A stretch of DNA of 12,099 nt from Bacteroidia bacterium (GCA_030054235.1 JASGCG010000019.1:1-12099); one strand, 5' to 3'. Numbered from the stretch's first letter, positions 6,420 to 12,099 are shown. Numbers and translations: made by a program. The notes: a model not told the origin generated them from the letters alone.

Positions 6420-8035
6420 CCGATCACCGTGCCGTCGGCTGGCTGGATGTGCGCCAGAATGAGACCCATCTGATAGTCCCCGCCAATCGCGTTTGACGCG
6501 AAGCGGAAGCGCAGCTCGCGGCGCTGTGTCTTGAAGTACACGACCTGCTCTTGCGGCGTCTGAGGCGTCTCCACAATGACGTGCTCTTCCGTCTCGACCT
6601 CGGGCGACCGAGCGTTCGCGCGCCCGACGACGCGCACCGTCAAGTCGCCAGACTGCACGAAGTCAGGCTCGAGCATGAGCACCTGAATGGCCTTGTTCTC
6701 CTGCGACGAGACAGGCAGCGATAGGTCGCCCGTCTCAAAGAAGGAGTAGACCGGCTGGAGGTCAATGCCGTCGATCTCGTCGGTCCCGACCTCGTGGACC
6801 CACAGCTTGTACTGCGGTACCTCACTGTCCTCCGTCACGCGGATGTTGTCGTCTTGCGTAATGCGGACGTCGTTGTTCTCCGCCACGCGGATGTTTTCGG
6901 GACTGACAGTCGGAACGACGCCAGTCATCAGAGGCTGTGGAAAGACCGACGCAAACGCACCTGCGCTGCGGCCACCGTTGGGCAGCTCGCAGTCGTACCA
7001 AGTGTTCTCGCGGACGTTGTAGATGACGGCGTGCGACGGCTCGGTGGCGTCGCCGCGCGGGTAACACCACCAGATTTCACCGTAGCGCGGCACCTTCACG
7101 GCGAACACCTTCTGGCGGTATTGCATGTTGATGCCGTCGAAGAAGTAATTGAGGTTCATGTCGTTCGGCACTTCGCGGACGACGCCGTTGAACATCAGGA
7201 AGCGGTCGGTGCCGATCCAGTAGAAGATGCCATCGTACTCGATGACCGTATTGGCACCGAGGATTGAGCTTTGCGCGCTGATCGTGTCGAACTGGAACAC
7301 CGCGTCGCCACCCACAAAGGAGGCGCGCAGCAAGCTGTCCGCAGACCAGAAGAGGCCGGATGGCGAGTTGCCGGGACCGCCACGGAGCTGCATGCCGCGC
7401 ACGATCTTCTGCCCCGTGACGTTGGCCGCGCCCGATCCAGCGCCTGTGAAGTTGGTCGGGTCGCCGGGCACGGACCACATGACGTAACCGTTGTTGCCAA
7501 AGCCGAACGTGTAGGGGTGCAGCGCCACAACGCCGCCAGTCAGACTGTAGCCCGTCGGCAGGTCCGTGACTTCCTGAAGGGCTGTCGTGTCGAGCAGGTT
7601 GCCGTAGAAAAGCTGGCCGCCGCTGTTGTTGCAGATGCAGCCGAGGTTCGGCGCGACCTGCGCGACAAGCTGGATGCCGCCGAGGCCCACAGCCGTGTCG
7701 ACGTCGAACTGCCACATGTTGCCGTCGTCCTGCACGAGCGTCGATGGCGTCCGATTGGTGATGACCGACGTGTTGTAGCTGCCGTCGATGTAGAACCGTT
7801 CGACAAAGTTGGCCGAGCCGCTGTGGATGTATGTCAGGTTGTCTTGCGTGTACTCGTTGAGCGCGCGGCTGACCTCGCGCAGGTACTTGCTGATCGCGCG
7901 GTAGCCGCCGATCTTGCGCGGCAGACCGCGCTGGAAGCGCACCCACTGCCCGTCGACGTACTGGTCGCCCTCAAACTTCGTCCCGTCCCGCTTGATGCCG
8001 GGCAGAGATTTGATCTGGACAATCTTTTCGGCCAT
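6416..8035 (-). CDS. Phage structural protein, probable packaged-DNA stabilisation / tail hub protein (P22 gp10-like position)
   Basis: This 539-aa protein's ATG at 8035 overlaps the TAA of the 407-aa gene (TAATG). The N-terminus (IKSLPGIKRDGTKFEGDQYV, then DGQWVRFQRGLPRKIGGYRA) is a motif I recall from marine podovirus virion proteins that sit beside the adaptor. The body is beta-rich with many aromatic residues and repeated phrases such as YDGIFYWIGTDRFLMFNG (267-284) and VRENTWYDCELPNGGR (341-356), which suggests a beta-propeller-like fold. In P22 the gene after the gp4 adaptor encodes gp10, the stabilisation protein that closes the portal vertex. Order and size (P22 gp10 is about 470 aa) support that analogy, but I cannot confirm homology. 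Residues 380-403 are three tandem 8-residue repeats. No signal peptide or membrane segment is present. Confidence 0.75.
   Translation of the reverse strand: MAEKIVQIKSLPGIKRDGTKFEGDQYVDGQWVRFQRGLPRKIGGYRAISKYLREVSRALNEYTQDNLTYIHSGSANFVERFYIDGSYNTSVITNRTPSTLVQDDGNMWQFDVDTAVGLGGIQLVAQVAPNLGCICNNSGGQLFYGNLLDTTALQEVTDLPTGYSLTGGVVALHPYTFGFGNNGYVMWSVPGDPTNFTGAGSGAANVTGQKIVRGMQLRGGPGNSPSGLFWSADSLLRASFVGGDAVFQFDTISAQSSILGANTVIEYDGIFYWIGTDRFLMFNGVVREVPNDMNLNYFFDGINMQYRQKVFAVKVPRYGEIWWCYPRGDATEPSHAVIYNVRENTWYDCELPNGGRSAGAFASVFPQPLMTGVVPTVSPENIRVAENNDVRITQDDNIRVTEDSEVPQYKLWVHEVGTDEIDGIDLQPVYSFFETGDLSLPVSSQENKAIQVLMLEPDFVQSGDLTVRVVGRANARSPEVETEEHVIVETPQTPQEQVVYFKTQRRELRFRFASNAIGGDYQMGLILAHIQPADGTVIG
6827..6898 (-). 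repeat. Three tandem 24-bp units inside the 539-aa gene
   Basis: The 72 bp divide exactly into units at 6827-6850, 6851-6874 and 6875-6898. The outer two units agree at 21 of 24 positions; the middle one agrees with the first at 17 of 24. Translated on the minus strand they read ENIRVAEN, NDVRITQD and DNIRVTED, an alternating polar/hydrophobic 8-residue period. The repeat stays in frame, so copy number could vary without disrupting the gene. Confidence 0.85.
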
Positions 8036-9258
8036 TACCCCAGCGCCACTGCGAACACGATGGCGTCGTTGCTCGCGCCGCCACTGACGCCGATAGCCGA
8101 CTGAGCCGCCGCCTGATCGACTGCCGTGAAGACGGCGATGCCGACCGACGTGCCGCCCAGATTGATCAGCGCAGCGTTCGCGGTCGTCGCGCCCGTGCCG
8201 CCGTCGGCGATGGCGACTGGCGTCGCGATGCCGCCCGTTTCAGCGTCCACCACTTCCGAGCCGTCGCAATACAGGATGGCGCGAGATCCGCGCGTAACCA
8301 GCACACCCGGCGACTGGGTGTTCGTCTTGACGCGCAGCGTGTACGAGCCGCCCGTCGTGTTGTTGTAGACCCAGTACTGCTGCGTCGTCTTCGGGACGAC
8401 AACCTCGACGTTGCCAGCGAGCGCGCCAGTGAACTGATAGGCGATGCGGTTAAGCTCGGAGCCGGTCAGCGTGTAGTCGCCGCTCTCGCCAGCCAAGTTA
8501 ATCGACGTGTAGTCGAACGCGAAGACCGCGCTCTGGCCGAGGCCGAGCGTGAACCAGTCCGCGCCGTCTGTGATCAGCGTGACGCTGTCGCCCGGTGCGA
8601 GGGTCAGGGACGCGGCGCTGTTGACCGTCTCCGCGCCCTGCGGCGTGACGACGCAGTTGCCTGTGCCCTCGTTGCGCACGGCGACGAACCAGTCATTGCC
8701 GACCGTCACGGCAGAGGGCAGAGTGAAGGTGCCCAAGCCACCGTTCCACACATAGGCCTTGGCGCGGTCTGTGGCACCGGCAGTGTAGTTCGTGCTGAAG
8801 AGCGTGACCGGCGTGGACTGCGACAGGGTCGAGCCTGTGGCCGCCAAGCCGTAACCGGCGAGAGCCGACGCCTGAGCCTGCGCCGTCGCGGCACCGTAGC
8901 GGAACACGCGCCACGTACCTGCGGCTGTGCTGTTGTCGATCAGGTAAATCTGCCACTGCTCGCCTTGCCCCATCGACAGGAGCGTCGCGCCTGCGCTGTT
9001 CTTGACGGTGACGGACTGCGGCCCGAGGTTGTTGAACAGGACCGTCTGGCCGGTGCCGGTCTGATCGGCGGGCGGCATGATGATCGAGTAGGAGCCTGTC
9101 GGCGTCACGTCGATGATGCGCGCGGCAGGGTTCTCGTTCGAGTTGCTCTCAAGCGGCCACTCGAGGGAGGTGTCGGCGGACAGCGTCAGGGCGAGGTAGG
9201 AGACGTCCGACGGATAGATCGTCGTGCCACCAAAGACCTGTGTAAATGTGTTTGTCAT
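8035..9258 (-). CDS. Tail-fibre-like / virion surface protein with three related beta-rich units, 407 aa
   Basis: The ATG at 9258 lies one base after the adaptor stop, with AAGGAAG about 6 nt upstream inside the adaptor gene. Residues 50-119, 177-239 and 274-339 appear to be three diverged copies of one beta-rich unit. Each follows roughly the pattern xFTLPxA, then an N-G/N-N turn, then Thr/Val strands, then a G-S/G-D-S-V-T turn and an aromatic end (for example LAPGDSVTLITDGADWFTLG at 221-240). Residues 349-372 (AIADGGTGATTANAALINLG) are typical of tail-fibre and tail-collar proteins, where GGTGATTA segments are common. The protein is poor in Cys and Lys and rich in Thr, Gly, Ala and Val. There is no enzymatic motif. 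A fibre, spike-base or head-decoration role is likely. It is short for a complete fibre, so it could be an adaptor on which a larger fibre is mounted. Confidence 0.75.
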   Translation of the reverse strand: MTNTFTQVFGGTTIYPSDVSYLALTLSADTSLEWPLESNSNENPAARIIDVTPTGSYSIIMPPADQTGTGQTVLFNNLGPQSVTVKNSAGATLLSMGQGEQWQIYLIDNSTAAGTWRVFRYGAATAQAQASALAGYGLAATGSTLSQSTPVTLFSTNYTAGATDRAKAYVWNGGLGTFTLPSAVTVGNDWFVAVRNEGTGNCVVTPQGAETVNSAASLTLAPGDSVTLITDGADWFTLGLGQSAVFAFDYTSINLAGESGDYTLTGSELNRIAYQFTGALAGNVEVVVPKTTQQYWVYNNTTGGSYTLRVKTNTQSPGVLVTRGSRAILYCDGSEVVDAETGGIATPVAIADGGTGATTANAALINLGGTSVGIAVFTAVDQAAAQSAIGVSGGASNDAIVFAVALG

Positions 9259-9259
9259 T

Positions 9260-9913
9260 CTACGCTTCCTTCCGAACCGCAGCGCGGTCGAGTATCTTGG
9301 CGAGATCCTCGCCGTTGAGCATGGCGGCTGCGCGGTCGTACATGGACTGCCAGACGTTGATGCGCTCGTCGTTCTTGAGGAACGGCGTCGCCTCGAGCAG
9401 CGTGCCGTACAGCAGAAGCTGCGGCGCGTATTCAGTCAGCCAGTTGGTCTGGACGTCCTCGTCGAGCAGGCGCGGCAGCTCGTAGTAGAGGATCTCGAAG
9501 GGGTACTCGGCGTCCGGCGTCGGTGCGATCAGCCAGTGCGAATAGTCATAGTCTGCGTAGAAGAGCGGCTCGTCGGTCTGGCTGCGATCCGGCCAGTAGC
9601 TGAGCAGGTACTCATAGACGCGGGTGAACAGCGGCTTGCGCGTGTTGCTGTTGGTCCCTGTGCCGATGTTGATCGACACCGTGTCGCGCCAGCGGTCAGG
9701 CTTGCTGTAGACCGACTGGCCGACGACGAGCGTCCCCGTCACGACGTTGATGAAGCCTTGGATCTTCAGCTCGCGGGCTATGCGTCTCTCTGCGAGGTTG
9801 ATCAGGCGCGGGATTTGCTCATAGACGACGGGGTCGGACGCATAGGTCTCGCCGCGCTCAAGATAGCGCCGGACGTCCTCTTGGAGCGTCGTGAAGGTCA
9901 TAACAGTCGCCAT
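9260..9913 (-). CDS. Head-to-tail adaptor protein (SU10 / P22 gp4-type)
   Basis: This 217-aa protein matches the usual size and pattern of phage adaptor proteins, which form a ring below the portal and join it to the tail. Visible family features are the N-terminal MTFTTLQEDVRRYLERGE, the helix YEQIPRLINLAERRIARELK (residues 31-50), a VxGxLVVGxxxYxxPxxW strand region after it, the central WLIAPTPDAEYPFEILYYE (126-144), and a C-terminal helix bundle YAPQLLLYGTLLEATPFLKN (161-180). AGGTGA (9917-9922) lies 3 nt before the ATG at 9913, which supports this start over the ATG at 9901. It is the first structural gene after the lysis cassette, across the largest intergenic gap of the window (46 nt). 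There is no signal or membrane segment. The assignment rests on recalled family patterns, not on an alignment. Confidence 0.82.
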   Translation of the reverse strand: MATVMTFTTLQEDVRRYLERGETYASDPVVYEQIPRLINLAERRIARELKIQGFINVVTGTLVVGQSVYSKPDRWRDTVSINIGTGTNSNTRKPLFTRVYEYLLSYWPDRSQTDEPLFYADYDYSHWLIAPTPDAEYPFEILYYELPRLLDEDVQTNWLTEYAPQLLLYGTLLEATPFLKNDERINVWQSMYDRAAAMLNGEDLAKILDRAAVRKEA

Positions 9914-9939
9914 ACGTCACCTATAGCTGGTTTTTAGCG

Positions 9940-9955
9940 GTTTGGACAGCCAAAC
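9940..9955. other. Short perfect hairpin in the gap between lysis and adaptor genes
   Basis: GTTTGG (9940-9945) and CCAAAC (9950-9955) are fully complementary around a 4-nt loop. In the transcribed (minus) direction the hairpin comes just after the Rz1-like stop and before the adaptor ribosome binding site. There is no U-tract on its 3' side, so it does not look like an intrinsic terminator. It may mark an RNA processing site or simply be chance. The rest of the 46-nt gap shows nothing more than the adaptor Shine-Dalgarno. Confidence 0.4.
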
Positions 9956-9959
9956 TCAC

Positions 9960-10265
9960 CTATTTCACATTTACTGCGCTCACCCAAGCCTCGACTGTCA
10001 ATCGGTGCTTGGTGGCGCAGTCTATGTATTTTGCGATAATGTCAGCCTCCCAGAGCGAACGCTCAGGGTCTACCATCAGTAGCGGCGGGTTCTGGAGCGT
10101 TGGACACTTCGACGCTAGGTTTGCCGGAGGAAGCGGCATTGGCGTCACGGACACTGCTTTCGAGCAGCCTGCGCACATCATCAGGAGCAGAGCAATCAAC
10201 AGGAACGGCAGGAGCCGTTTTGTATATTTCACGTATGGTGTTGATGCGTTCGGTTGCCACGACAT
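9960..10265 (-). CDS. Rz1-like outer-membrane spanin lipoprotein
   Basis: This 101-aa protein starts inside the Rz-like gene in a different frame and ends 103 nt beyond it. From the ATG at 10265 it has a basic stretch (YVKYTKR), a hydrophobic core (LLPFLLIALLLMM) and a lipobox-like CAGC with the candidate lipidated Cys34. The mature part is proline-rich (SVTPMPLPPANLASKCPTLQ) and then has the pattern YIDCATKHRLTVEAW. That pattern resembles the LysC/Rz1 group (C-P-x-L ... Y-x-x-C-A-x-R/K-H-x-x-L ... W). Residue -3 of the lipobox is Cys rather than the usual Leu, a small weakness. An upstream ATG at 10289 would add eight residues, and the open frame extends to 10376. Rz1 proteins sit in the outer membrane and bind Rz to fuse the two membranes in the last lysis step, which implies a Gram-negative host. 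Confidence 0.85.
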   Translation of the reverse strand: MSWQPNASTPYVKYTKRLLPFLLIALLLMMCAGCSKAVSVTPMPLPPANLASKCPTLQNPPLLMVDPERSLWEADIIAKYIDCATKHRLTVEAWVSAVNVK

Positions 10266-10470
10266 CGGCTTGATCTCGTTCGACTTCATACGTTTGCGAA
10301 ACATCATATACCACCTCTTGCTTCTTAGCCGCCTGCTTCTGCGCCTTCTCCAAAGCCTTTGCATAAGCCGCATCACACTGCCAGTCGCGGACCTTGTACC
10401 CGGCAGCCGCGCCGATAACCAGAGCGCCTGCCGTTGCGTAAAGCATTAGAGGGCTGGGCATCATGCCCAT
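10063..10470 (-). CDS. Rz-like inner-membrane spanin
   Basis: This 135-aa protein follows the endolysin and overlaps its end. The ATG at 10470 gives a 10-nt overlap; an ATG at 10464 would give a 4-nt ATGA overlap and removes only two residues. Residues 8-25 form one membrane segment (LMLYATAGALVIGAAAG). Residues 33-83 are rich in Ala, Lys, Glu and Gln and should form the periplasmic coiled coil. VDCSAPDDVRRLLESSVRDA (91-110) resembles the C-terminal part of lambda-type Rz proteins. The tail is Ser/Pro/Ala-rich. The protein would span from the inner membrane across the periplasm to the Rz1-like lipoprotein, which overlaps its 3' half in another frame. Topology and gene order both support the spanin assignment. 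Confidence 0.88.
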   Translation of the reverse strand: MGMMPSPLMLYATAGALVIGAAAGYKVRDWQCDAAYAKALEKAQKQAAKKQEVVYDVSQTYEVERDQADVVATERINTIREIYKTAPAVPVDCSAPDDVRRLLESSVRDANAASSGKPSVEVSNAPEPAATDGRP

Positions 10471-11078
10471 GTTGCGTATTTCTTCGTCTTGGCGCGGCGG
10501 TCGTCAAGGCCGTGCGGGTTCTTGCTGCCATTAATCCGTGAGCTTAGAGCGTGAATGGTCCTTTCGTTGATGCCTTGATCGCAGATCGACCACAGCTTGT
10601 TTCGGTCGAAGAACCACAACGCGCTTTCAAAGGCGAGTTCCGTGGCGACCAAATCAGGGTTGTCCATGATGTCTGGACGGCCAATGTAATTGGCGAAGGC
10701 TTGATACGTCTCCTTGCCAGTTAATTGCAGCGCGCCGCGCCCGCGATACTTCCAGCCGTCGCCACTGGCCGCGTCTCCGTTGCCCATGCGATTGGCGTAG
10801 ACGCGATTAGCTATCCTCTGCGGCTGGCGCGCATACATCTGAGCCGAGAGGCTAGTCGGGAAATACTTACCAAACGTGCCGCGAAGCCCCTTGACGCTGT
10901 AGTTGAGGTTTTCTGAGAACGCCTTGAAGTTGCCGCTTTCGTGCGCCGTTTGAGCAAAAAAATGCGCAGCGCGATTTGGTGATAGCTTATAGTAAGCCGC
11001 AGCGCGCTTGAAAGTTCCCGGACCAAACGCACCATCAGCCGTAACTCCGATCTTTTTTTGCAGGTTGATCAGGCTCAT
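10461..11078 (-). CDS. Endolysin, glycoside hydrolase family 19 (chitinase-like)
   Basis: This 205-aa protein has clear GH19 signatures. FAQTAHESGNFKAFSENLNY (41-60) contains the likely catalytic acid Glu47, with Glu56 as a second conserved acidic residue. KYRGRGALQLTGKETYQAFA (109-128) is the substrate-cleft motif typical of phage GH19 lysozyme-like enzymes. GH19 phage enzymes cut the glycan chain of peptidoglycan. The first 25 residues (LQKKIGVTADGAFGPGTFK) look like the end of a peptidoglycan-binding PG_binding_1 repeat that has been shortened. No signal peptide or SAR anchor is present, so release through a holin is expected. AAGGA (11085-11089) lies 6 nt before the ATG at 11078, which overlaps the stop of the 55-aa gene (ATGA). 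Rz/Rz1-like genes follow. The catalytic role is well supported; the exact bond cut is inferred from the family. Confidence 0.93.
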   Translation of the reverse strand: MSLINLQKKIGVTADGAFGPGTFKRAAAYYKLSPNRAAHFFAQTAHESGNFKAFSENLNYSVKGLRGTFGKYFPTSLSAQMYARQPQRIANRVYANRMGNGDAASGDGWKYRGRGALQLTGKETYQAFANYIGRPDIMDNPDLVATELAFESALWFFDRNKLWSICDQGINERTIHALSSRINGSKNPHGLDDRRAKTKKYATWA

Positions 11079-11242
11079 TTGTCGTCCTTCCTGCTATTCC
11101 ACAATTCAAATAGCGTCTTGATCTTTTCCTCAACCACAGCGAGGCGAACGTCCATCTTTGCGAGGATGATCGTCAGCGTGATGAACGCAAGAACGATGGG
11201 CCAGAGCTGGCCGATCATTTCAACGGTAGAGAGTTCGCCCAT
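11075..11242 (-). CDS. Small membrane protein, 55 aa, possible holin or holin partner
   Basis: This short gene is easily overlooked. The ATG at 11242 lies 2 nt after the stop of the 160-aa gene, and its TGA overlaps the endolysin ATG (ATGA). Residues 11-29 (GQLWPIVLAFITLTIILAK) form one membrane segment. The rest (MDVRLAVVEEKIKTLFELWN) is an amphipathic, probably coiled-coil helix, and the end is charged (SRKDDK). The layout, a membrane segment then a coiled coil, copies that of the 75-aa protein two genes upstream. Immediate coupling to the endolysin makes a lysis role likely. One membrane segment fits class III holins or a holin regulator (antiholin), but nothing in the sequence decides between these. 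Confidence 0.75.
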   Translation of the reverse strand: MGELSTVEMIGQLWPIVLAFITLTIILAKMDVRLAVVEEKIKTLFELWNSRKDDK

Positions 11243-11244
11243 CG

Positions 11245-11727
11245 CTACGCCGCCGGGTTACGCCAGTCGGGAAAGTCATCTTCATCGACCACGCCGTCGC
11301 CGTTCGCGTCATAGCGCAGGTCGTTCCGATACTTCTCCCAAGGGGCCATGTCATCATCGTCATCATCGTCGTCAGCGACGACTGGAGCGACGACTGGCGT
11401 TGGAGCGACGGGCGCAGGTTCCGGCTCTGGAGCAGGTTCAGTCAGCTCCAGCGGCTCTTCCGGCTTGGGGTCGCGTGCGTTGGCATTTAGGCTCAAGCCA
11501 CCGAGAAGACCAACGAAAGCGCCGACGACAGTGTTGAAGGCGGGGCCGATAATCTCGAACACCTTGTCGCTGTCCACAACCTCCTTGGGCATGAACAGGC
11601 CGACAACCATCGCAACAACAACCACAAGGATCACGCAGGCCAGTGTGGTCACGGCCATGCGGATCGTGAACTCGATGGTGTCCTCAACGCCGTCGCGGCT
11701 GCTTTCAAACCTATCCCAGAAGCTCAT
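11245..11727 (-). CDS. Two-membrane-segment protein with poly-Asp run and EF-hand-like loop, holin candidate
   Basis: This 160-aa protein's ATG at 11727 overlaps the preceding stop (TAATG). Residues 23-46 (RMAVTTLACVILVVVVAMVV) and 56-80 (VFEIIGPAFNTVVGAFVGLL) are two membrane segments. Residues 86-117 are Pro/Glu/Val-rich (EPAPEPEPAPVAPTPVVAP), then eight Asp in a row (119-126). Residues 140-151 (DANGDGVVDEDD) match the EF-hand / dockerin calcium-binding loop: Asp1, Asn3, Asp5, Gly6 and Asp12 are in the expected places, with Asp at 12 rather than the usual Glu. Short length, two membrane segments and a position before the endolysin suggest a holin. The acidic C-terminal tail is long for a holin. 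A membrane-anchored calcium-binding protein unrelated to lysis is possible. Calcium binding is inferred from the motif only. Confidence 0.75.
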   Translation of the reverse strand: MSFWDRFESSRDGVEDTIEFTIRMAVTTLACVILVVVVAMVVGLFMPKEVVDSDKVFEIIGPAFNTVVGAFVGLLGGLSLNANARDPKPEEPLELTEPAPEPEPAPVAPTPVVAPVVADDDDDDDDMAPWEKYRNDLRYDANGDGVVDEDDFPDWRNPAA

Positions 11728-11954
11728 TATCGGTCTGCCTTGTTATCTAGTTTGTCTTCAATCCTGCGGAGGTGGATCATCACCTCATCGAACTTCTTGT
11801 CAATGGCGTTGAACTTCTCGTCGCCAAATCCAAGGCGCGCTTCAAGCAGCGTCAGCTTATTGGTGAGATTGACCCAAACGGTGATTAAGGCCCCAATGAA
11901 GCTGAGAGCCGTGATTATAAAGCCGAGTATGGTGAAGATGGTTTCAGTGGCCAT
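11727..11954 (-). CDS. Small membrane protein with coiled coil, 75 aa, XhlA-like layout, possible holin
   Basis: The ATG at 11954 overlaps the stop of the gene before it (TAATG), and the stop overlaps the next ATG the same way. Residues 5-29 (TIFTILGFIITALSFIGALI and onward) form one strong membrane segment. Residues 32-73 (NKLTLLEARLGFGDEKFNAI ... HLRRIEDKLDNK) form a charged heptad-like coiled coil. Phage XhlA-type proteins also combine one membrane segment with a coiled coil but usually place the coil first, so the order here is reversed. The most likely role is in lysis, because it opens a run of three small membrane proteins before an endolysin and spanins. No sequence family can be assigned with certainty. 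Confidence 0.78.
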   Translation of the reverse strand: MATETIFTILGFIITALSFIGALITVWVNLTNKLTLLEARLGFGDEKFNAIDKKFDEVMIHLRRIEDKLDNKADR

Positions 11955-12099
11955 TATTTCAGGTTCCGCAGCTTGTAGATGGTGCTGAGATATACACCTG
12001 TCAGGGTATCAATCAGGTTAGCGACAGCCCGATTGCCCTGACAGATGTCTTCGTGATGCTCTTCGATCCACGCAGCGTCGCCCTCGAGGAGGGACAGGA
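11954..12099 (-). CDS. 3' end of an unrecognised small phage gene (start outside window)
   Basis: The frame is open from the right edge through 47 codons to a TAA that overlaps the next ATG (TAATG). The visible C-terminus begins LSLLEGDAAWIEEHHEDICQ and ends YLSTIYKLRNLK; between these are small helix-forming residues (NRAVANLIDTLTG). It is acidic then basic, probably all-helical, with one Cys, no obvious membrane segment and no enzymatic motif. The coding call rests on the tight coupling to the next gene, an uninterrupted frame to the edge, and codon use like its neighbours. I do not recognise a family. It is transcribed before the small membrane proteins. Confidence 0.7.
   Translation of the reverse strand, partial: LSLLEGDAAWIEEHHEDICQGNRAVANLIDTLTGVYLSTIYKLRNLK

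Noticed and set aside
9918..9926. CTATAGG in the gap before the adaptor, like the core of T7-class promoters
   Set aside because: The upstream part matches T7 or SP6 promoters poorly, and AGGTGA in the same place is explained as the adaptor Shine-Dalgarno.
9224..9937. 237-codon open frame on the plus strand opposite the adaptor gene
   Set aside because: It is a shadow of the high-GC third positions of the adaptor; composition is Arg/Val-rich with no motif. Similar long plus-strand frames at 1292-1804, 2642-3217 and 7271-8104 were rejected for the same reason.
9940..9955. Intrinsic terminator between lysis and structural genes
   Set aside because: A 6-bp stem is present but no U-tract follows in either direction.
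10266..10376. Longer start for the Rz1-like protein at 10376
   Set aside because: The added N-terminus is a 37-residue Arg-rich extension with no ribosome site, and it would spoil the lipoprotein signal peptide.
1..12099. tRNA genes, CRISPR array, IS elements, attachment sites or a defence system
   Set aside because: Reading both strands showed no cloverleaf, no regular spacer-repeat array, no transposase or integrase, and no defence-type domains.

Overview
The window is a slice of a tailed-phage (or prophage) genome, most likely a short-tailed P22/SU10-like podovirus of an environmental, possibly marine, GC-rich bacterium. Every credible gene lies on the minus strand, so the window reads in gene order from its right end to its left end. 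Genes are packed almost without gaps, joined by TAATG, ATGA or GTGA overlaps, and no host-type gene, tRNA, IS element, CRISPR array or credible plus-strand gene is visible. The host is not stated by the sequence. The high-GC third codon positions and TonB-box-like motifs of the EIVVTG type would suit an alphaproteobacterium, but this is inference.

Right end to about 9960 (first transcribed): the 3' end of an unrecognised small gene, then a lysis cassette. This holds a 75-aa protein with one membrane segment plus a coiled coil, a 160-aa two-membrane-segment protein with a poly-Asp run and an EF-hand-like loop, and a 55-aa one-membrane-segment protein (very short and easily missed). A GH19 (chitinase-like) endolysin and an overlapping Rz/Rz1-type spanin pair follow. 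The endolysin has no signal peptide, so one or more of the small membrane proteins probably acts as holin. The spanins would finish outer-membrane disruption in a Gram-negative host.

9913 to 5707 (middle): virion assembly genes. They are a head-to-tail adaptor of the SU10/P22 gp4 type, a 407-aa protein with three related beta-rich units and a tail-fibre-like GGTGATTA segment, and a 539-aa protein placed like P22 gp10. A free-standing HNH-AP2 homing-type endonuclease is slotted between the 539-aa gene and a 77-aa gene. Both junctions carry a near-identical 13-bp sequence, which looks like an insertion scar.

5707 to left edge: four large or medium structural genes (651, 395, 202 and at least 642 aa), rich in Ala, Gln and Gly, with coiled-coil and Gly/Ala-rich segments. 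They are probably internal virion or DNA-ejection proteins, as in the P22 gp7-gp20-gp16 position. The 651-aa protein carries four spaced motifs resembling the TonB box of outer-membrane receptors, the most unusual observation here. I see no clearly undescribed multi-gene system; the window is mainly a compact phage late operon with several odd details.
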